Assembly (NCBI RefSeq): GCF_000196615.1
Contig: NC_014306.1
Span: 5,022,001 to 5,086,000, forward strand
Source: Erwinia billingiae Eb661
GTDB lineage: Bacteria > Pseudomonadota > Gammaproteobacteria > Enterobacterales > Enterobacteriaceae
Length of the DNA stretch: 64,000 nt
Direction of reading: 5' to 3'
Both the position numbers and the translations under genes were made by a program. Below, piece after piece: positions 28,880 to 41,414 of the stretch; the first letter of the stretch is position 1, and each line of letters starts with the position of its first letter. Under the pieces are notes generated by a model. That model did no database searches. It was not told where the DNA came from and was given only the letters and a program-made list of their open reading frames with translations.

Positions 28880-30151
28880 TTATTCCCCCACGCTGACCAC
28901 AAACACTTGTTGCCAGCCGTTGACGTTGCGCAGGTAGGCCACATGCAATCCATCCGGCGAACAGACCACCGCATCCGCCAGTGGCGCGTCGTCCGTTCTT
29001 GCCGTCAGACGCTGCAGCTTGCCGCTCGCCACGTGACATAGCATCACGCTGTTATCGTTGATCAGCGCCACTGCGCGCCCATTCGGATGCCAGCTGAAGG
29101 CGGACTGAATATCACTCTTCGCCTGTGTGACCTGCCGTGGCTCGCCGCCCGTTGGCGCAACCGTCCACAGCTGAACCACCCCCGCGTCATCTTTCATCAA
29201 AAATGCAATGGCGCGCCCGTCAGGCGAACTGCGTAACCAGTGACGCGGCGCGGTTGCCAGGCCAGGATAAGCACGTTGATGGGTGAAGGTCAGGCGGCGC
29301 TGGAAGACGTTTTCCGGCGGCGCAGGCAGGCTGGTTGGGGTTCCGGCCAGCGGCGCATCGCCCTCCAGCGCGTAATCGGCCATTTTCGCCGGCAGATCGA
29401 CCAGAAACACCTCCGGCACCTTGTCGCCGTTTGCTGCCAGCGTGTCGCCAATAAAGGCCAGCGCCCAGCGCTGACGGTGACCATCATGTTTCAGATAGCC
29501 CTCTTCACCGACCCAGCCCTCTTCATATGCCCGGTTGATATCGTCACTGCCGGCCACCGGTGTTGAGGTGGTTTTGCTCACCAGTACGCAATAATGGCTG
29601 CCATCGTATTCGCGGGGATGCTGCTTCGGCGGGCACACCGCATGCAGCGGCACGGCAACGCCGACGTTACGTAAATCTTCGCCGTTGTGCAGCTCATGCA
29701 TCAGATGATCGTTATAGGTAAAGCTAAGGCGCGAGCCGTCAGGGCTGAAGACATGCACGTGCGTGCCGCCCCGCAACGCGCCGGCGGTGAAAGGTGGCGT
29801 GATATCGCAGGCGTCCAGATTCTCAAGATGGCCGTGTTGAATAATGACGCCACGGCGATGGTGAAAATCATACTTCCACTGGCTGTCCGGGTGTTCCGGG
29901 CCGTGGATGCACACATAGCGCGGCGGTAAATCGGGGCTGGCGGTGACCACGCCGACATGCGCGCCGTCTTTGGCCTGATACAGCACTTCCGTCTGGCCAC
30001 TGAGGTTAACCCGCTCAACGGTCAGGCTGGTAAAGGTGGCGCCATTTGGCCGCACGTCATACACCAACCACTGGCTGTCTGCCGTCCAGATGTTGATGTT
30101 AGTGAGTTGGTGATTGCGTGGATCAAACGTCAGCTGTGTCTCTGTCATCAT
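28880..30151 (-). CDS. yidR: YidR, DUF3748 beta-propeller-like protein
   Basis: A 423-residue protein with WD40/TolB-type repeats (SPDG and HPNGR segments towards the C-terminus) matching E. coli YidR. It shares features with oligogalacturonate lyase-type propellers (HVHVFSPDGSRLSFTYNDH, QHPREYDGSHYCVL), so a role with oligo-uronides is conceivable but unproven. There is no signal peptide, so it is probably cytoplasmic. It follows the 2-hydroxyacid dehydrogenase on the same strand, 39 nt apart. Confidence 0.88.
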   Translation of the reverse strand: MMTETQLTFDPRNHQLTNINIWTADSQWLVYDVRPNGATFTSLTVERVNLSGQTEVLYQAKDGAHVGVVTASPDLPPRYVCIHGPEHPDSQWKYDFHHRRGVIIQHGHLENLDACDITPPFTAGALRGGTHVHVFSPDGSRLSFTYNDHLMHELHNGEDLRNVGVAVPLHAVCPPKQHPREYDGSHYCVLVSKTTSTPVAGSDDINRAYEEGWVGEEGYLKHDGHRQRWALAFIGDTLAANGDKVPEVFLVDLPAKMADYALEGDAPLAGTPTSLPAPPENVFQRRLTFTHQRAYPGLATAPRHWLRSSPDGRAIAFLMKDDAGVVQLWTVAPTGGEPRQVTQAKSDIQSAFSWHPNGRAVALINDNSVMLCHVASGKLQRLTARTDDAPLADAVVCSPDGLHVAYLRNVNGWQQVFVVSVGE

Positions 30152-30153
30152 GC

Positions 30154-30185
30154 TTACCCCTAGCCGTCTATGCAGCTAAGGGTAA
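30154..30185 (-). terminator. Hairpin between hydroxyacid dehydrogenase and yidR
   Basis: TTACCCCTAGC (30154-30164) pairs with GCTAAGGGTAA (30175-30185) with one mismatch. On the minus strand it follows the dehydrogenase stop and covers the GGGG ribosome site of yidR, so it may limit yidR translation as well as end the upstream message. Confidence 0.5.
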
Positions 30186-30190
30186 TGCAT

Positions 30191-31132
30191 TCAGCGGCTT
30201 TCGGGTACTGGCGAGACCAACGGTGAACCGTTAAAAAATGCCGCCACGTTATCCAGCACCAGCTGAGACATCGCCTGGCGCGTGGCCCAGGTGGCGCTGG
30301 CCATATGCGGCGTCAGCACCACATTTGGCCGGTTTTGTAATGCCGCCGGCACCCGTGGTTCGTCGCTGAACACGTCCAGCCCGGCGCCGCCCAGCGTGCC
30401 GGCATCCAGTGCCGCGATCAGCGCCTGTTCATCCACCACGCTGCCGCGCCCAACGTTGATCAGAATGCCGTCGCAGCCCAGCGCATCCAGCACGTCGCGG
30501 TTAATCAGATGGCGATTGCTGGCGGTGCCGGGTGCGCAGACCAACAGGAAGTCGCACTCTTTTGCCAGCGCCACCACATCAGGCTGATAGCGATACGCTA
30601 CGTCTTGCAGCGGCGAACGGTTGCAGTAGGCGATCGACATATCAAATGCCTGCGCGCGTTGGGCTACCGCCTGGCCAATACGTCCCAGCCCGACAATCCC
30701 TAACGCCGCGCCGGACACCTTGCGGGTCCACGGAAAGCTTCCCTGCGACCATTTTCCCTTCTCGATAAAGGTCTGTGCCGCCGGGATCTGACGGGACGTG
30801 GCCAGCATCAGACCGAGAGCGAGGTCAGCGACGTCTTCCGTCAGCACATCCGGCGTGTGGCTCACCTTAACCTGATGATCACGCGCGGCCTGCACATCAA
30901 CGCCGTCATAGCCGACACCAAATACCGCAATCAGCTTGAGGGCCGGTAAAGCGGCGATCTGCTCGCGGGTCACCACCCCTTCGCCATTGGTCAGCACCAC
31001 TTCAAACTCCCCCGCCATGCCGGAAAAATCGCGGTCGCTCAGGGTGCTGTATTCCACCACCTCATACGCTTCCTGCAGGGCGGACATCAGGGGCGCGGGC
31101 AAGCCGGCCAGCTGCAATACTTTCTTCTTCAT
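30191..31132 (-). CDS. D-2-hydroxyacid dehydrogenase
   Basis: A 313-residue NAD(P)-dependent enzyme with the Rossmann motif GIVGLGRIGQAVAQRA near residue 145 and catalytic residues in INVGRGSVVDE, FSDEP and LTPHMASATWATR. It belongs with hydroxypyruvate/glyoxylate reductases but is only distantly like the window's GhrB, so it has a separate role. Its ATG comes 1 nt after the stop of the MFS gene, so the two are co-translated. A sugar keto-acid substrate is plausible. Confidence 0.88.
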   Translation of the reverse strand: MKKKVLQLAGLPAPLMSALQEAYEVVEYSTLSDRDFSGMAGEFEVVLTNGEGVVTREQIAALPALKLIAVFGVGYDGVDVQAARDHQVKVSHTPDVLTEDVADLALGLMLATSRQIPAAQTFIEKGKWSQGSFPWTRKVSGAALGIVGLGRIGQAVAQRAQAFDMSIAYCNRSPLQDVAYRYQPDVVALAKECDFLLVCAPGTASNRHLINRDVLDALGCDGILINVGRGSVVDEQALIAALDAGTLGGAGLDVFSDEPRVPAALQNRPNVVLTPHMASATWATRQAMSQLVLDNVAAFFNGSPLVSPVPESR

Positions 31133-31133
31133 T

Positions 31134-32447
31134 TCAATTACCTGACTGAGGGTGAGGAACGGATTTCAGCGCATCACGCGAAGGGCGTGACACGATAATG
31201 CCGATCACCCCACCGAGGATGAGCGCCACGGCCACAATCAGCAAACCGTAATGGTAGCTGTTGGTCATGTCTTTGATTTTGCCAAGGATCGGCGGTAAAC
31301 CGAGGCCGACAAAGTTCGCCACGGTATTAATAAAGGCGATGGAGGCAGCCGCCGCCACACCGGCCAGTTTTTCGGTGGTGACCGCCCAGAAAATCGGGGT
31401 CAGCGCAAAGTTAAAGCCGACGGTCAGCACCAGCAACAGATAGGACACCACCAGATTGCCGGAATAAATCGCCACCGCCAGGGCCAGCCCGGAGAAGATC
31501 AGCGGCAGCCCCATATGCCAGGAGCGTTCGTTGGTTTTGTCAGAATGGCGACCGTTCAGGTACATAAACAGGCAGGCCATCACAAACGGCACGGCTGAAA
31601 GCAGGCTGATAACGAAGTTGCTCTGTTCGGCGGCCATACTTTTGATGATCAGCGGCATAAACAGCGTAATGCCGATGGAGCCAAAGGCCTGCAGGAACCA
31701 CACCAGGCTCAGCAGCAACACCGTTTTGTCTTTCAGGGCGCTCCACCAGGCGTGATTTTTACCGATCTCTACGCCGACATTGTCCTGCTGCAAACGCTGC
31801 TTCAGCCAGGATTTCTGCTCCGGGTTTAACCAGGGCGCATGGTCGGGTGTATCCGGCAGGCGCCACAGTACCAATACGCCCAACACCAGGGCCGGAATAC
31901 CTTCCAGCGCGAACAGCCAGCGCCATCCGGCAATTTCCGCAATGCCGTGCATATTCAGGATCGCACCCGATACCGGCAGCCCAATAATGGAGGCGGCAAC
32001 CGAGCCCATATAGAAGAAGGACATCGCACGGGCGCGGTTACTTTTCGGGAACCAGCAGGAGATGTAATAGATGATGCCTGGGGCAAACCCGGCTTCTGCC
32101 ATGCCCAGTAAAAAGCGCATCACGTACAGCTGATTGGCGCTGTGTACAAAGGCCATCCCGGTACTGACAATGCCCCAGGTAATCATGATGCGGGCGATCC
32201 AGCGGCGCGCACCGACTTTGGTCATAATCACATTGCTGGGGATCTCAAACAGAATATAAGAGATATAAAACATGCCGACACCCAGGCCATACATACTGGC
32301 AGACAACCCCAGATCCGCATTCATTTGCAGCGCGGCAATCGAGATATTGGTCTTATCCAGATTCGCCACAAAATAGCAGATGACGATAAACGGAATTATT
32401 TTCGCGTTCAGTTGTTTCAGCGTAGAGGTATACAGATCGGTGGTCAT
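31134..32447 (-). CDS. MFS transporter of the anion:cation symporter family
   Basis: A 437-residue permease with 12 predicted helices (ICYFVANLDKTNISIAALQ at the first helix, SNRARAMSFFYMGSVAA mid-half). It resembles phthalate/tartrate-type ACS transporters rather than DgoT. It occupies the place of dgoT after dgoD but is set off by 294 nt holding a palindromic repeat. The ATG at 32447 follows GAGG. It is coupled to the downstream dehydrogenase. It could carry galactonate or a related acid. Confidence 0.88.
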   Translation of the reverse strand: MTTDLYTSTLKQLNAKIIPFIVICYFVANLDKTNISIAALQMNADLGLSASMYGLGVGMFYISYILFEIPSNVIMTKVGARRWIARIMITWGIVSTGMAFVHSANQLYVMRFLLGMAEAGFAPGIIYYISCWFPKSNRARAMSFFYMGSVAASIIGLPVSGAILNMHGIAEIAGWRWLFALEGIPALVLGVLVLWRLPDTPDHAPWLNPEQKSWLKQRLQQDNVGVEIGKNHAWWSALKDKTVLLLSLVWFLQAFGSIGITLFMPLIIKSMAAEQSNFVISLLSAVPFVMACLFMYLNGRHSDKTNERSWHMGLPLIFSGLALAVAIYSGNLVVSYLLLVLTVGFNFALTPIFWAVTTEKLAGVAAAASIAFINTVANFVGLGLPPILGKIKDMTNSYHYGLLIVAVALILGGVIGIIVSRPSRDALKSVPHPQSGN

Positions 32448-32619
32448 AATAATAACCTCGGTGGGCGTTATCGCCATATTCGGGCAGCAGAAACACCGCC
32501 CGCAGCGCACGCGGAGTTTTTAGGGTATGTCATTATTATTATTGCTATAACACTATTTAACTAAGACCCAGCTTTTACTCTTTTGCCTTGGCCTTTAATT
32601 AACTCTCTCCCATGTTAAT

Positions 32620-32738
32620 CTCCAGGCCCCTGGTTTTCTGGCAAGGCAGCCAGGAAACCGATCCCGATGAGCTGACCAGAGTCAGTGATTCGGGTCAGTT
32701 TCCGCAGCGAACGCCGCCAGAAAGCCAGGGGAGCAGGA
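32620..32738. repeat. Long imperfect palindrome, ERIC-like
   Basis: CCCCTGGTTTTCTGGC (32627-32642) pairs with GCCAGAAAGCCAGGGG (32716-32731) with one mismatch. Inner segments also pair, including GGAAAC with GTTTCC and CTGAC with GTCAG at the tip (32672-32685). The whole ~119 bp can fold into one long hairpin. Size, intergenic position and the TCAGTGATTCGGGT segment resemble ERIC-type repeats of enterobacteria. It separates dgoD from the MFS gene. Confidence 0.65.
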
Positions 32739-32741
32739 GAT

Positions 32742-33890
32742 TTACCATTCGGCAACGGAGCCGTCCGGGAACCGCCACAAAGGATTCCGCCAGTCCTGCA
32801 CCTGCTGACTGCGTTCAATCACCAGCTGTTCGTTAATTTCCACGCCCAGCCCCGGTTTATTCAGCGGTGCAAAGTGGCCGCCCTTCATATTGAAGTCTTC
32901 TTTATTCACCACATAATCCAGCAATTCCGCGCCTTTATTGTAGTGAATGCCCATACTCTGCTCCTGGAATACCGCATTGCGCGAAACAAAATCCACGTGC
33001 AGGCAGGATGCCAGCGCAATCGGTCCCAACGGACAGTGCGGTGCCAGCGCGACGTCATAGGCTTCCGCCATCGCGGCAATTTTAAAGCACTCGGTAATCC
33101 CACCGGCGTGGGAGAGATCCGGCTGCAGAATCGCCAGCCCGCCCGCTTCCAGCACCCGTTTAAATTCAAAGCGGGAATACATCCTTTCTCCCGCCGCAAT
33201 CGGCAGATGGGTCTGGGCCGCCAGCCGCGGGTAATATTCCGCCTGCTCCGCCAGCACCGGCTCTTCAATAAACAGCGGACGGTAAGGCTCCAGCTCTTTG
33301 ATCAGGATTTTGGCCATCGGCGCACTGACGCGTCCGTGGAAATCCAGACCAAACTCGATCTCGTTACCAAAGGCTTCGCGGATCTGCGCTACGGTGTTGA
33401 CTGCCGCATCCACTTTGCGCGAGCTGTCGATAATCCCCATCTCTTCGCAGCCGTTCAGCTTGAAGGTATCAAAGCCGATTTCGCGCAGTTTCTTAATGCC
33501 ATCAATCACTTCGGCCGGACGATCGCCGCCCACCCAGCTGTAGGCTTTGATACTGTCACGCACCAGGCCACCGAGCAGCTGCCAGACCGGCACGCCCAGC
33601 ACCTTGCCTTTGATATCCCACAACGCCTGGTCGATACCGGCGATGGCGCTCATCAGGATCGGGCCACCACGGTAGAAACCGCCGCGATACATCACCTGCC
33701 ACAAATCATTAATGCGCGCCGGATCCTGGCCAATCAGATACTCAGACAGCTCATGTACCGCCGCTTCGACGCTTTTTGCCCGCCCTTCAATCACCGGCTC
33801 GCCCCAGCCAACCACGCCTTCGTCGGTTTCAATTTTCAGGAACATCCAGCGCGGCGGCAGGCGATAGGTGGTTAATTTGGTGATTTTCAT
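32742..33890 (-). CDS. dgoD: D-galactonate dehydratase
   Basis: A 382-residue enolase-superfamily enzyme converting galactonate to 2-keto-3-deoxygalactonate. It matches E. coli DgoD: a capping domain at the N-terminus, GLDFHGRV and FIEEPV metal-ligand strands, GERMYSR, and [10 protein letters not shown] with the catalytic His. It overlaps dgoA by 4 nt in the order dgoR-K-A-D. Confidence 0.97.
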   Translation of the reverse strand: MKITKLTTYRLPPRWMFLKIETDEGVVGWGEPVIEGRAKSVEAAVHELSEYLIGQDPARINDLWQVMYRGGFYRGGPILMSAIAGIDQALWDIKGKVLGVPVWQLLGGLVRDSIKAYSWVGGDRPAEVIDGIKKLREIGFDTFKLNGCEEMGIIDSSRKVDAAVNTVAQIREAFGNEIEFGLDFHGRVSAPMAKILIKELEPYRPLFIEEPVLAEQAEYYPRLAAQTHLPIAAGERMYSRFEFKRVLEAGGLAILQPDLSHAGGITECFKIAAMAEAYDVALAPHCPLGPIALASCLHVDFVSRNAVFQEQSMGIHYNKGAELLDYVVNKEDFNMKGGHFAPLNKPGLGVEINEQLVIERSQQVQDWRNPLWRFPDGSVAEW

Positions 33891-34504
33891 TGTACGGCTT
33901 CCTTATAGGCGGCAACGAACGCGCGTGCCTGCGCTGCGGTGCGGGTTACCGGCTGTCCGGCGCGATAGAGATCGCTGCCCAGCCCAGCGCCCACGCAACC
34001 GGCAGCCAGAAACGCATGAAGATTTTCAGGGGTGACGCCGCCTACGGCGAACACCGGCACATCCGCAGGCAGCACCGCTTTCAGCGCCTTGATGTAATCC
34101 GGGCCAAAGGCGGAAGAAGGGAAGATTTTCAGCGCCTGCGCACCGGCCTTCAGCGCGGCGAAGGCTTCCGACGCCGTGGCGCAGCCTGCGGCCACCGTCA
34201 TGCCACGCTCCACGGCGCGGCGGATCACCGCGGGATCGGTATTGGGCGTCACCACCAGCTTGCTGTTAATGGCGGCCAGGCGATCGACCTGTTCAGGCTC
34301 CAGCACCGTACCCGCCCCAATCAGCGCCTGATGGCCAAAAGTCGTCACCATGTTGGCAATGCTCAGTTCCCAGTCTGGCGAATTCAGTGGGATTTCAATG
34401 GCATCGAAACCGGCATCAATCAGCGCGGCGACATGCTCCTCAGCCTCTTCCGGGCGAATGCCGCGCAGAATAGCGATTAGCGGCAGCTTAGTTGACCAGT
34501 TCAT
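33887..34504 (-). CDS. dgoA: 2-Dehydro-3-deoxy-6-phosphogalactonate aldolase
   Basis: A 205-residue class I KDPG/KDPGal aldolase giving pyruvate and glyceraldehyde 3-phosphate. Motifs are [13 protein letters not shown] with the catalytic Glu region, [11 protein letters not shown], and [15 protein letters not shown] with the Schiff-base lysine. Unlike older annotations of a fused DgoA, it is separate from dgoD. Its start lies 17 nt inside dgoK. Confidence 0.97.
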   Translation of the reverse strand: MNWSTKLPLIAILRGIRPEEAEEHVAALIDAGFDAIEIPLNSPDWELSIANMVTTFGHQALIGAGTVLEPEQVDRLAAINSKLVVTPNTDPAVIRRAVERGMTVAAGCATASEAFAALKAGAQALKIFPSSAFGPDYIKALKAVLPADVPVFAVGGVTPENLHAFLAAGCVGAGLGSDLYRAGQPVTRTAAQARAFVAAYKEAVQ

Positions 34505-35369
34505 CGGCGATACTCCTGATTCCGTATTGGAAGGCGGTGTCGCCTTCCAGCAAATGGGCCGATAGTCCACTTAAGGTCATCGCCTGCTGATAGCGATCGG
34601 CCAGTGAACTGCCGGCGATAAGGGTAATCGGCGCCGTTTCACCCGGCATAAAGGTCTCTTTCATCAGCGCAACTTCATGACCAATCAACAGGCCGGAAAG
34701 AAACTCGCTGACCGATTCCCGCGGACGCGTGCCCAGCACATGGGCCGCGCGCACCTCAAACAGTCTGCTGAGAATGCTGCGGTCGTTAGCGCCGGTTTCC
34801 AGCCCCTGACGGAACGCTTCGGCATCCGGCTGTTGTGCGGGTAAACCGGCACCCACCAGCGAATGATTGAGCAGAACATGGTGCAGTTCGCCGGTGATCA
34901 CCGTACGAAAATCGACAATCTTGCCGCCATCTGCCCTCACCCATTTTGAGTGCGTGCCCGGCATCACATAATGCGACGCGGGATGCCGTTGCGCGGCACC
35001 GAGCAACTGCGTTTCTTCGCCGCGCATCACATTGACGTTATCGCGGCGGTCGATGCTCAGGCCCGGCACAATCCAGGCGAGGCCATCCACCCTGGTCAGG
35101 CGCGACGCGATATCCCCCAGCGCGACCGGACAAGGCAGATAGGGCACGCTTAACCAGCCGGCGTTACTGCCCACCATGCCGGCCATCACCACCGGCACGT
35201 CGTCCACCGGCCAGCCTTCGGTCACGCGGGCAAAGACCTCTGCCGGCGTGCGGCCATTGAGCCGGGTGATGCCGGATTCAGAACGACGTTCCTCCTGGCA
35301 GATGCCCTCACGGTAATACCAGGCACGCAGGTTGGTGGAACCCCAGTCGATAGCGATATAGCGGGTCAC
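34488..35369 (-). CDS. dgoK: 2-Dehydro-3-deoxygalactonokinase
   Basis: A 293-residue kinase phosphorylating 2-keto-3-deoxygalactonate at C6. The N-terminal IAIDWGSTNLRAWY is the typical DgoK phosphate-binding strand. Translation starts at a GTG (35367-35369) that overlaps the dgoR TGA, with AAAGGA upstream, so synthesis is probably coupled to dgoR. Confidence 0.96.
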   Translation of the reverse strand: MTRYIAIDWGSTNLRAWYYREGICQEERRSESGITRLNGRTPAEVFARVTEGWPVDDVPVVMAGMVGSNAGWLSVPYLPCPVALGDIASRLTRVDGLAWIVPGLSIDRRDNVNVMRGEETQLLGAAQRHPASHYVMPGTHSKWVRADGGKIVDFRTVITGELHHVLLNHSLVGAGLPAQQPDAEAFRQGLETGANDRSILSRLFEVRAAHVLGTRPRESVSEFLSGLLIGHEVALMKETFMPGETAPITLIAGSSLADRYQQAMTLSGLSAHLLEGDTAFQYGIRSIADELVN

Positions 35370-36061
35370 GTGATGTCCTTTAGTCGTCGGGTTGAACTGG
35401 CGATCATCGTCAGTGCCGCCTGTTCAGCCTCATCCGGCTTCTGATGGCGAATGGCGTCAAACAGCGCTTTATGCTCCTGCAAGGTATTGGGCATATTGCC
35501 GCTATCAGGCATGTAAGTGCGTTCAAAAACCGCTAACTGCAGCGAACTGATGGCCACGCTAAGCTGCTGAAGCACCGGGTTATGCACCGATTCCAGCACC
35601 GCTTCGTGATAGCGAATATCGGCCTGATTAAAGGCTTCGCGGTCACGGTGATGCGTGACCATATCGTTCAGCGCCGCCTCGATGTTGGCTAAATCCCGCG
35701 AGGTGGCCCGCTCGGCAGACCAGCGCGCAATTTGCGGTTCCACCAGGTTGCGCACTTCGCTCATCGCGGCGATCAGGCGCGGATCCTGATCGTGCTTCAG
35801 CGACCATTGCAGCACGTCGCTGTCGAGGAAATTCCACTGGCCGCGCGGGGTCACAAAGGCGCCGCGATAGCGTTTCATCTCAATCAGCCGCTTGGCCATC
35901 AGCGATCGGTACACTTCGCGAATGATATTGCGCGAGGTGCTGAACTGCTCGCAGAGCTCAGCTTCTGCCGGCAATGAGGCACCGGGCGCATATTTGCCCG
36001 CTACCACCTCTTCGCCGAGGGTCAGAATGATACGGTCCGTTTTGCTGAGGTCGTCTTTCAT
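35366..36061 (-). CDS. dgoR: GntR/FadR-family repressor of galactonate genes
   Basis: A 231-residue regulator with a GntR winged helix (LPAEAELCEQFSTSRNIIREVYRSL) and a C-terminal all-helical FCD domain for the effector. It heads the dgo operon and matches E. coli DgoR in size (229) and place. The ATG at 36061 is favoured over a longer reading. Two operator-like sites lie 31-62 nt upstream, supporting autoregulation relieved by galactonate. Confidence 0.95.
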   Translation of the reverse strand: MKDDLSKTDRIILTLGEEVVAGKYAPGASLPAEAELCEQFSTSRNIIREVYRSLMAKRLIEMKRYRGAFVTPRGQWNFLDSDVLQWSLKHDQDPRLIAAMSEVRNLVEPQIARWSAERATSRDLANIEAALNDMVTHHRDREAFNQADIRYHEAVLESVHNPVLQQLSVAISSLQLAVFERTYMPDSGNMPNTLQEHKALFDAIRHQKPDEAEQAALTMIASSTRRLKDIT

Positions 36062-36091
36062 GATGTTCCATGGAGAATAGCGAAGGGGGTA

Positions 36092-36123
36092 TTGTAGTAC
36101 CCATAACTCAGGTTGTACTACAA
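36092..36123. promoter_or_regulatory. Two DgoR operator-like sites
   Basis: TTGTACTACAA (36113-36123) is an 11-bp palindrome about an odd centre, and TTGTAGTACCC (36092-36102) is a close copy. Their centres are 21 bp apart, two helical turns. The outer halves also form an inverted repeat (TTGTAGTAC / GTACTACAA). They resemble the inverted repeats reported for E. coli DgoR. Confidence 0.7.
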
Positions 36124-36194
36124 TCCAGATCACAAAACAGACAATCCACCCGAGGCAGATCGGGGGAAGCAGGAGAAATCAGGGAGGGATGCGA

Positions 36195-36226
36195 AGGAAG
36201 AGAAACGTCCCGGACTGGCCGGGACG
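36195..36226 (-). terminator. Intrinsic terminator of yidA
   Basis: CGTCCCGG (36206-36213) and CCGGGACG (36219-36226) form a stem, followed on the minus strand by TTTCTCTT. It lies 13 nt past the yidA stop. Confidence 0.75.
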
Positions 36227-36238
36227 CTGGGTCAGGCA

Positions 36239-37048
36239 TTACAGCACAAACTTCTCGATGGCATAGGCCACGCCGTCTTCCAGGTTGGTTTTGGTGACAA
36301 ACTGGGCGATAGCTTTGACCGATTCAATGCCATTTCCCATCGCCACGCCGGTGCCGGCAAATTCCAGCATCGCCATGTCGTTTTCCTGATCGCCGATGGC
36401 CATCACTTCATCACGGGACAGGCCGAGACGGTCGGCAAGCGCCTTAACGCCCGCGCCTTTATTCACCTTTTTATTCAGGATTTCAAGGTAGTAAGGCGAG
36501 CTTTTCATGATCGTCGCGCGCTCACGCGCTTCCTCCGGCAGGCGGGCAATGGCCTTGTCGAGGATTTCAGGCGGATCGATCATCATCACTTTCGGGAAGG
36601 TCATGCTGCTGTCCATCTCTTCAACCGCACGATAGTGCAGCGGAATGCCGGTCAGGAACGACTCATGCACGGTGAACGCGCTGATGTCTTTATTGGCGGT
36701 ATACAGCTCGGATTTGGTCAGCGCCTGGAAGTGAACGCCCAGCTCACGCGCCAGCTTTTCAAAATAGAGGTAGTCATCGTGGGTTAACGTCGCTTCCGCC
36801 ACGCACTCACCGGTAGCCGCCTGCTGAACCAGCGCGCCGTTATTAGTGATGCAGTATTGCCCTTCGTGCTGTAAATCCAGCTCCATCAGGTAACGCTGCA
36901 CGCCGATAAACGGCCGGCCGGTGGCCAGCACCACAGAAACACCTTTCTCACGGGCGGCCTGAATCGCCTTTTTTACCCCAGGAGTCACTTCATGCTGTGG
37001 GTTTAGCAGGGTGCCATCCATATCAATCGCAATCAATTTTATTGCCAT
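36239..37048 (-). CDS. yidA: HAD-family sugar phosphatase
   Basis: A 269-residue Cof-type HAD hydrolase dephosphorylating small sugar phosphates. Motifs: IDMDGTLL (nucleophile Asp9 region), VLATGRP, the lysine of motif III, and GDQENDMAML. It matches E. coli YidA, which sits beside gyrB and dgo in the same way. It is transcribed away from the LuxR-type gene. Confidence 0.97.
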   Translation of the reverse strand: MAIKLIAIDMDGTLLNPQHEVTPGVKKAIQAAREKGVSVVLATGRPFIGVQRYLMELDLQHEGQYCITNNGALVQQAATGECVAEATLTHDDYLYFEKLARELGVHFQALTKSELYTANKDISAFTVHESFLTGIPLHYRAVEEMDSSMTFPKVMMIDPPEILDKAIARLPEEARERATIMKSSPYYLEILNKKVNKGAGVKALADRLGLSRDEVMAIGDQENDMAMLEFAGTGVAMGNGIESVKAIAQFVTKTNLEDGVAYAIEKFVL

Positions 37049-37232
37049 AACGTCCTCGTCAGCTAACGGTTTGCTTCATGCTAGCGCGATTCAGCTCGCA
37101 TTGACCAGCCCGAACAAACGGCATATCGCTAAAACCCGTCGGGAACGGCACCTAAAGGCAAATTTATTCGATGTGTGGTTTTTGAACAAATGTGAGATGA
37201 TAACCGAGCGTGACATTCAAGGAGGAAACAGA

Positions 37233-37841
37233 ATGAATATTGTCATCGTCAGTAAAGATAGTTTTTTTATCTCGGGTGCAATCGGTCTTATCCAGGAAGC
37301 CTGGCTCCCGCAATATGAGGGAAATCCGGTGTTTTTGGTGGCGGATGCTAACAGAGAGTTACTCACAGCAAATATCATCCTCACCGATGAATTTAAGTTA
37401 ATACCAGGTAAAAAATCTCGGGCAAAATCGCTTCAGGAATCAGAGGATCCGTCCAGGGAGCGTTGCCTGTCGATCTGGCTGGCCGCAGCGTGCCATGCAG
37501 AAAACCGTTCCTGCCAGCAACATAAATATCAGGTGACCCAACGTGATTCGAGGCAACGGCTGGTTGAACTGTTCAGCTATAAAAATGCCCGCGGTTCGGC
37601 TTCATCACCCTTTTACGATCCCCGCCATTGTGGCACCCAGGATCCGATTACCCTTAGCAAACAACAGGCTATGGTAGTCAAATATACGCGTCTGGGTCTG
37701 TCACTTACCGATATTTCGCGTCTGACCAGTCTGAGTGTCAAAACCATCAGCACCCATAAACGTGCGGTAATGCGTAAGCTCGGCATGAAAAATAACAGTG
37801 AGTTTTACCGTTATGCGTTAGTGGGGGGGAATCCGCCCTAG
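37233..37841 (+). CDS. Orphan LuxR-type transcriptional regulator
   Basis: A 202-residue protein. The C-terminus (about 140-195) is a LuxR/FixJ helix-turn-helix (LSKQQAMVVKYTRLGLSLTDISRLTSLSVKTISTHKRAVMRKLG). The N-terminus starts like a receiver domain (MNIVIVSKDSFFISGAIGLIQ) but is short and lacks a clear phosphorylation pocket, like BglJ- or fimbrial-type regulators. AAGGAGG at 37219-37225 fixes the start. The gene is visibly more AT-rich than its neighbours and sits between yidA and gyrB, where E. coli has yidB. Targets are unknown. Confidence 0.8.
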   Translation: MNIVIVSKDSFFISGAIGLIQEAWLPQYEGNPVFLVADANRELLTANIILTDEFKLIPGKKSRAKSLQESEDPSRERCLSIWLAAACHAENRSCQQHKYQVTQRDSRQRLVELFSYKNARGSASSPFYDPRHCGTQDPITLSKQQAMVVKYTRLGLSLTDISRLTSLSVKTISTHKRAVMRKLGMKNNSEFYRYALVGGNPP

Positions 37842-37851
37842 AGACGACAGC

Positions 37852-37886
37852 CATAAAAAAAGGCAGATCCTGGGATCTGCCTTTCT
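37852..37886. terminator. Bidirectional terminator between LuxR-type gene and gyrB
   Basis: AAAGGCAGATCC (37859-37870) and GGATCTGCCTTT (37873-37884) form a perfect 12-bp stem. A runs precede it and T residues follow, so it can end both convergent transcripts. Confidence 0.9.
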
Positions 37887-37902
37887 TGTGACTCAGTACG
37901 CG

Positions 37903-41414
<3,512 letters not shown>

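Noticed and set aside
24730..31132. Two hydroxyacid dehydrogenases as a recent duplication
   Set aside because: The two proteins share only family motifs and differ in length and most residues, so they are old paralogs or separate acquisitions.
32685..33875. 396-codon ORF opposite dgoD
   Set aside because: Mirror of the dgoD frame; the dgoD protein is fully conserved and the antisense product resembles nothing known.
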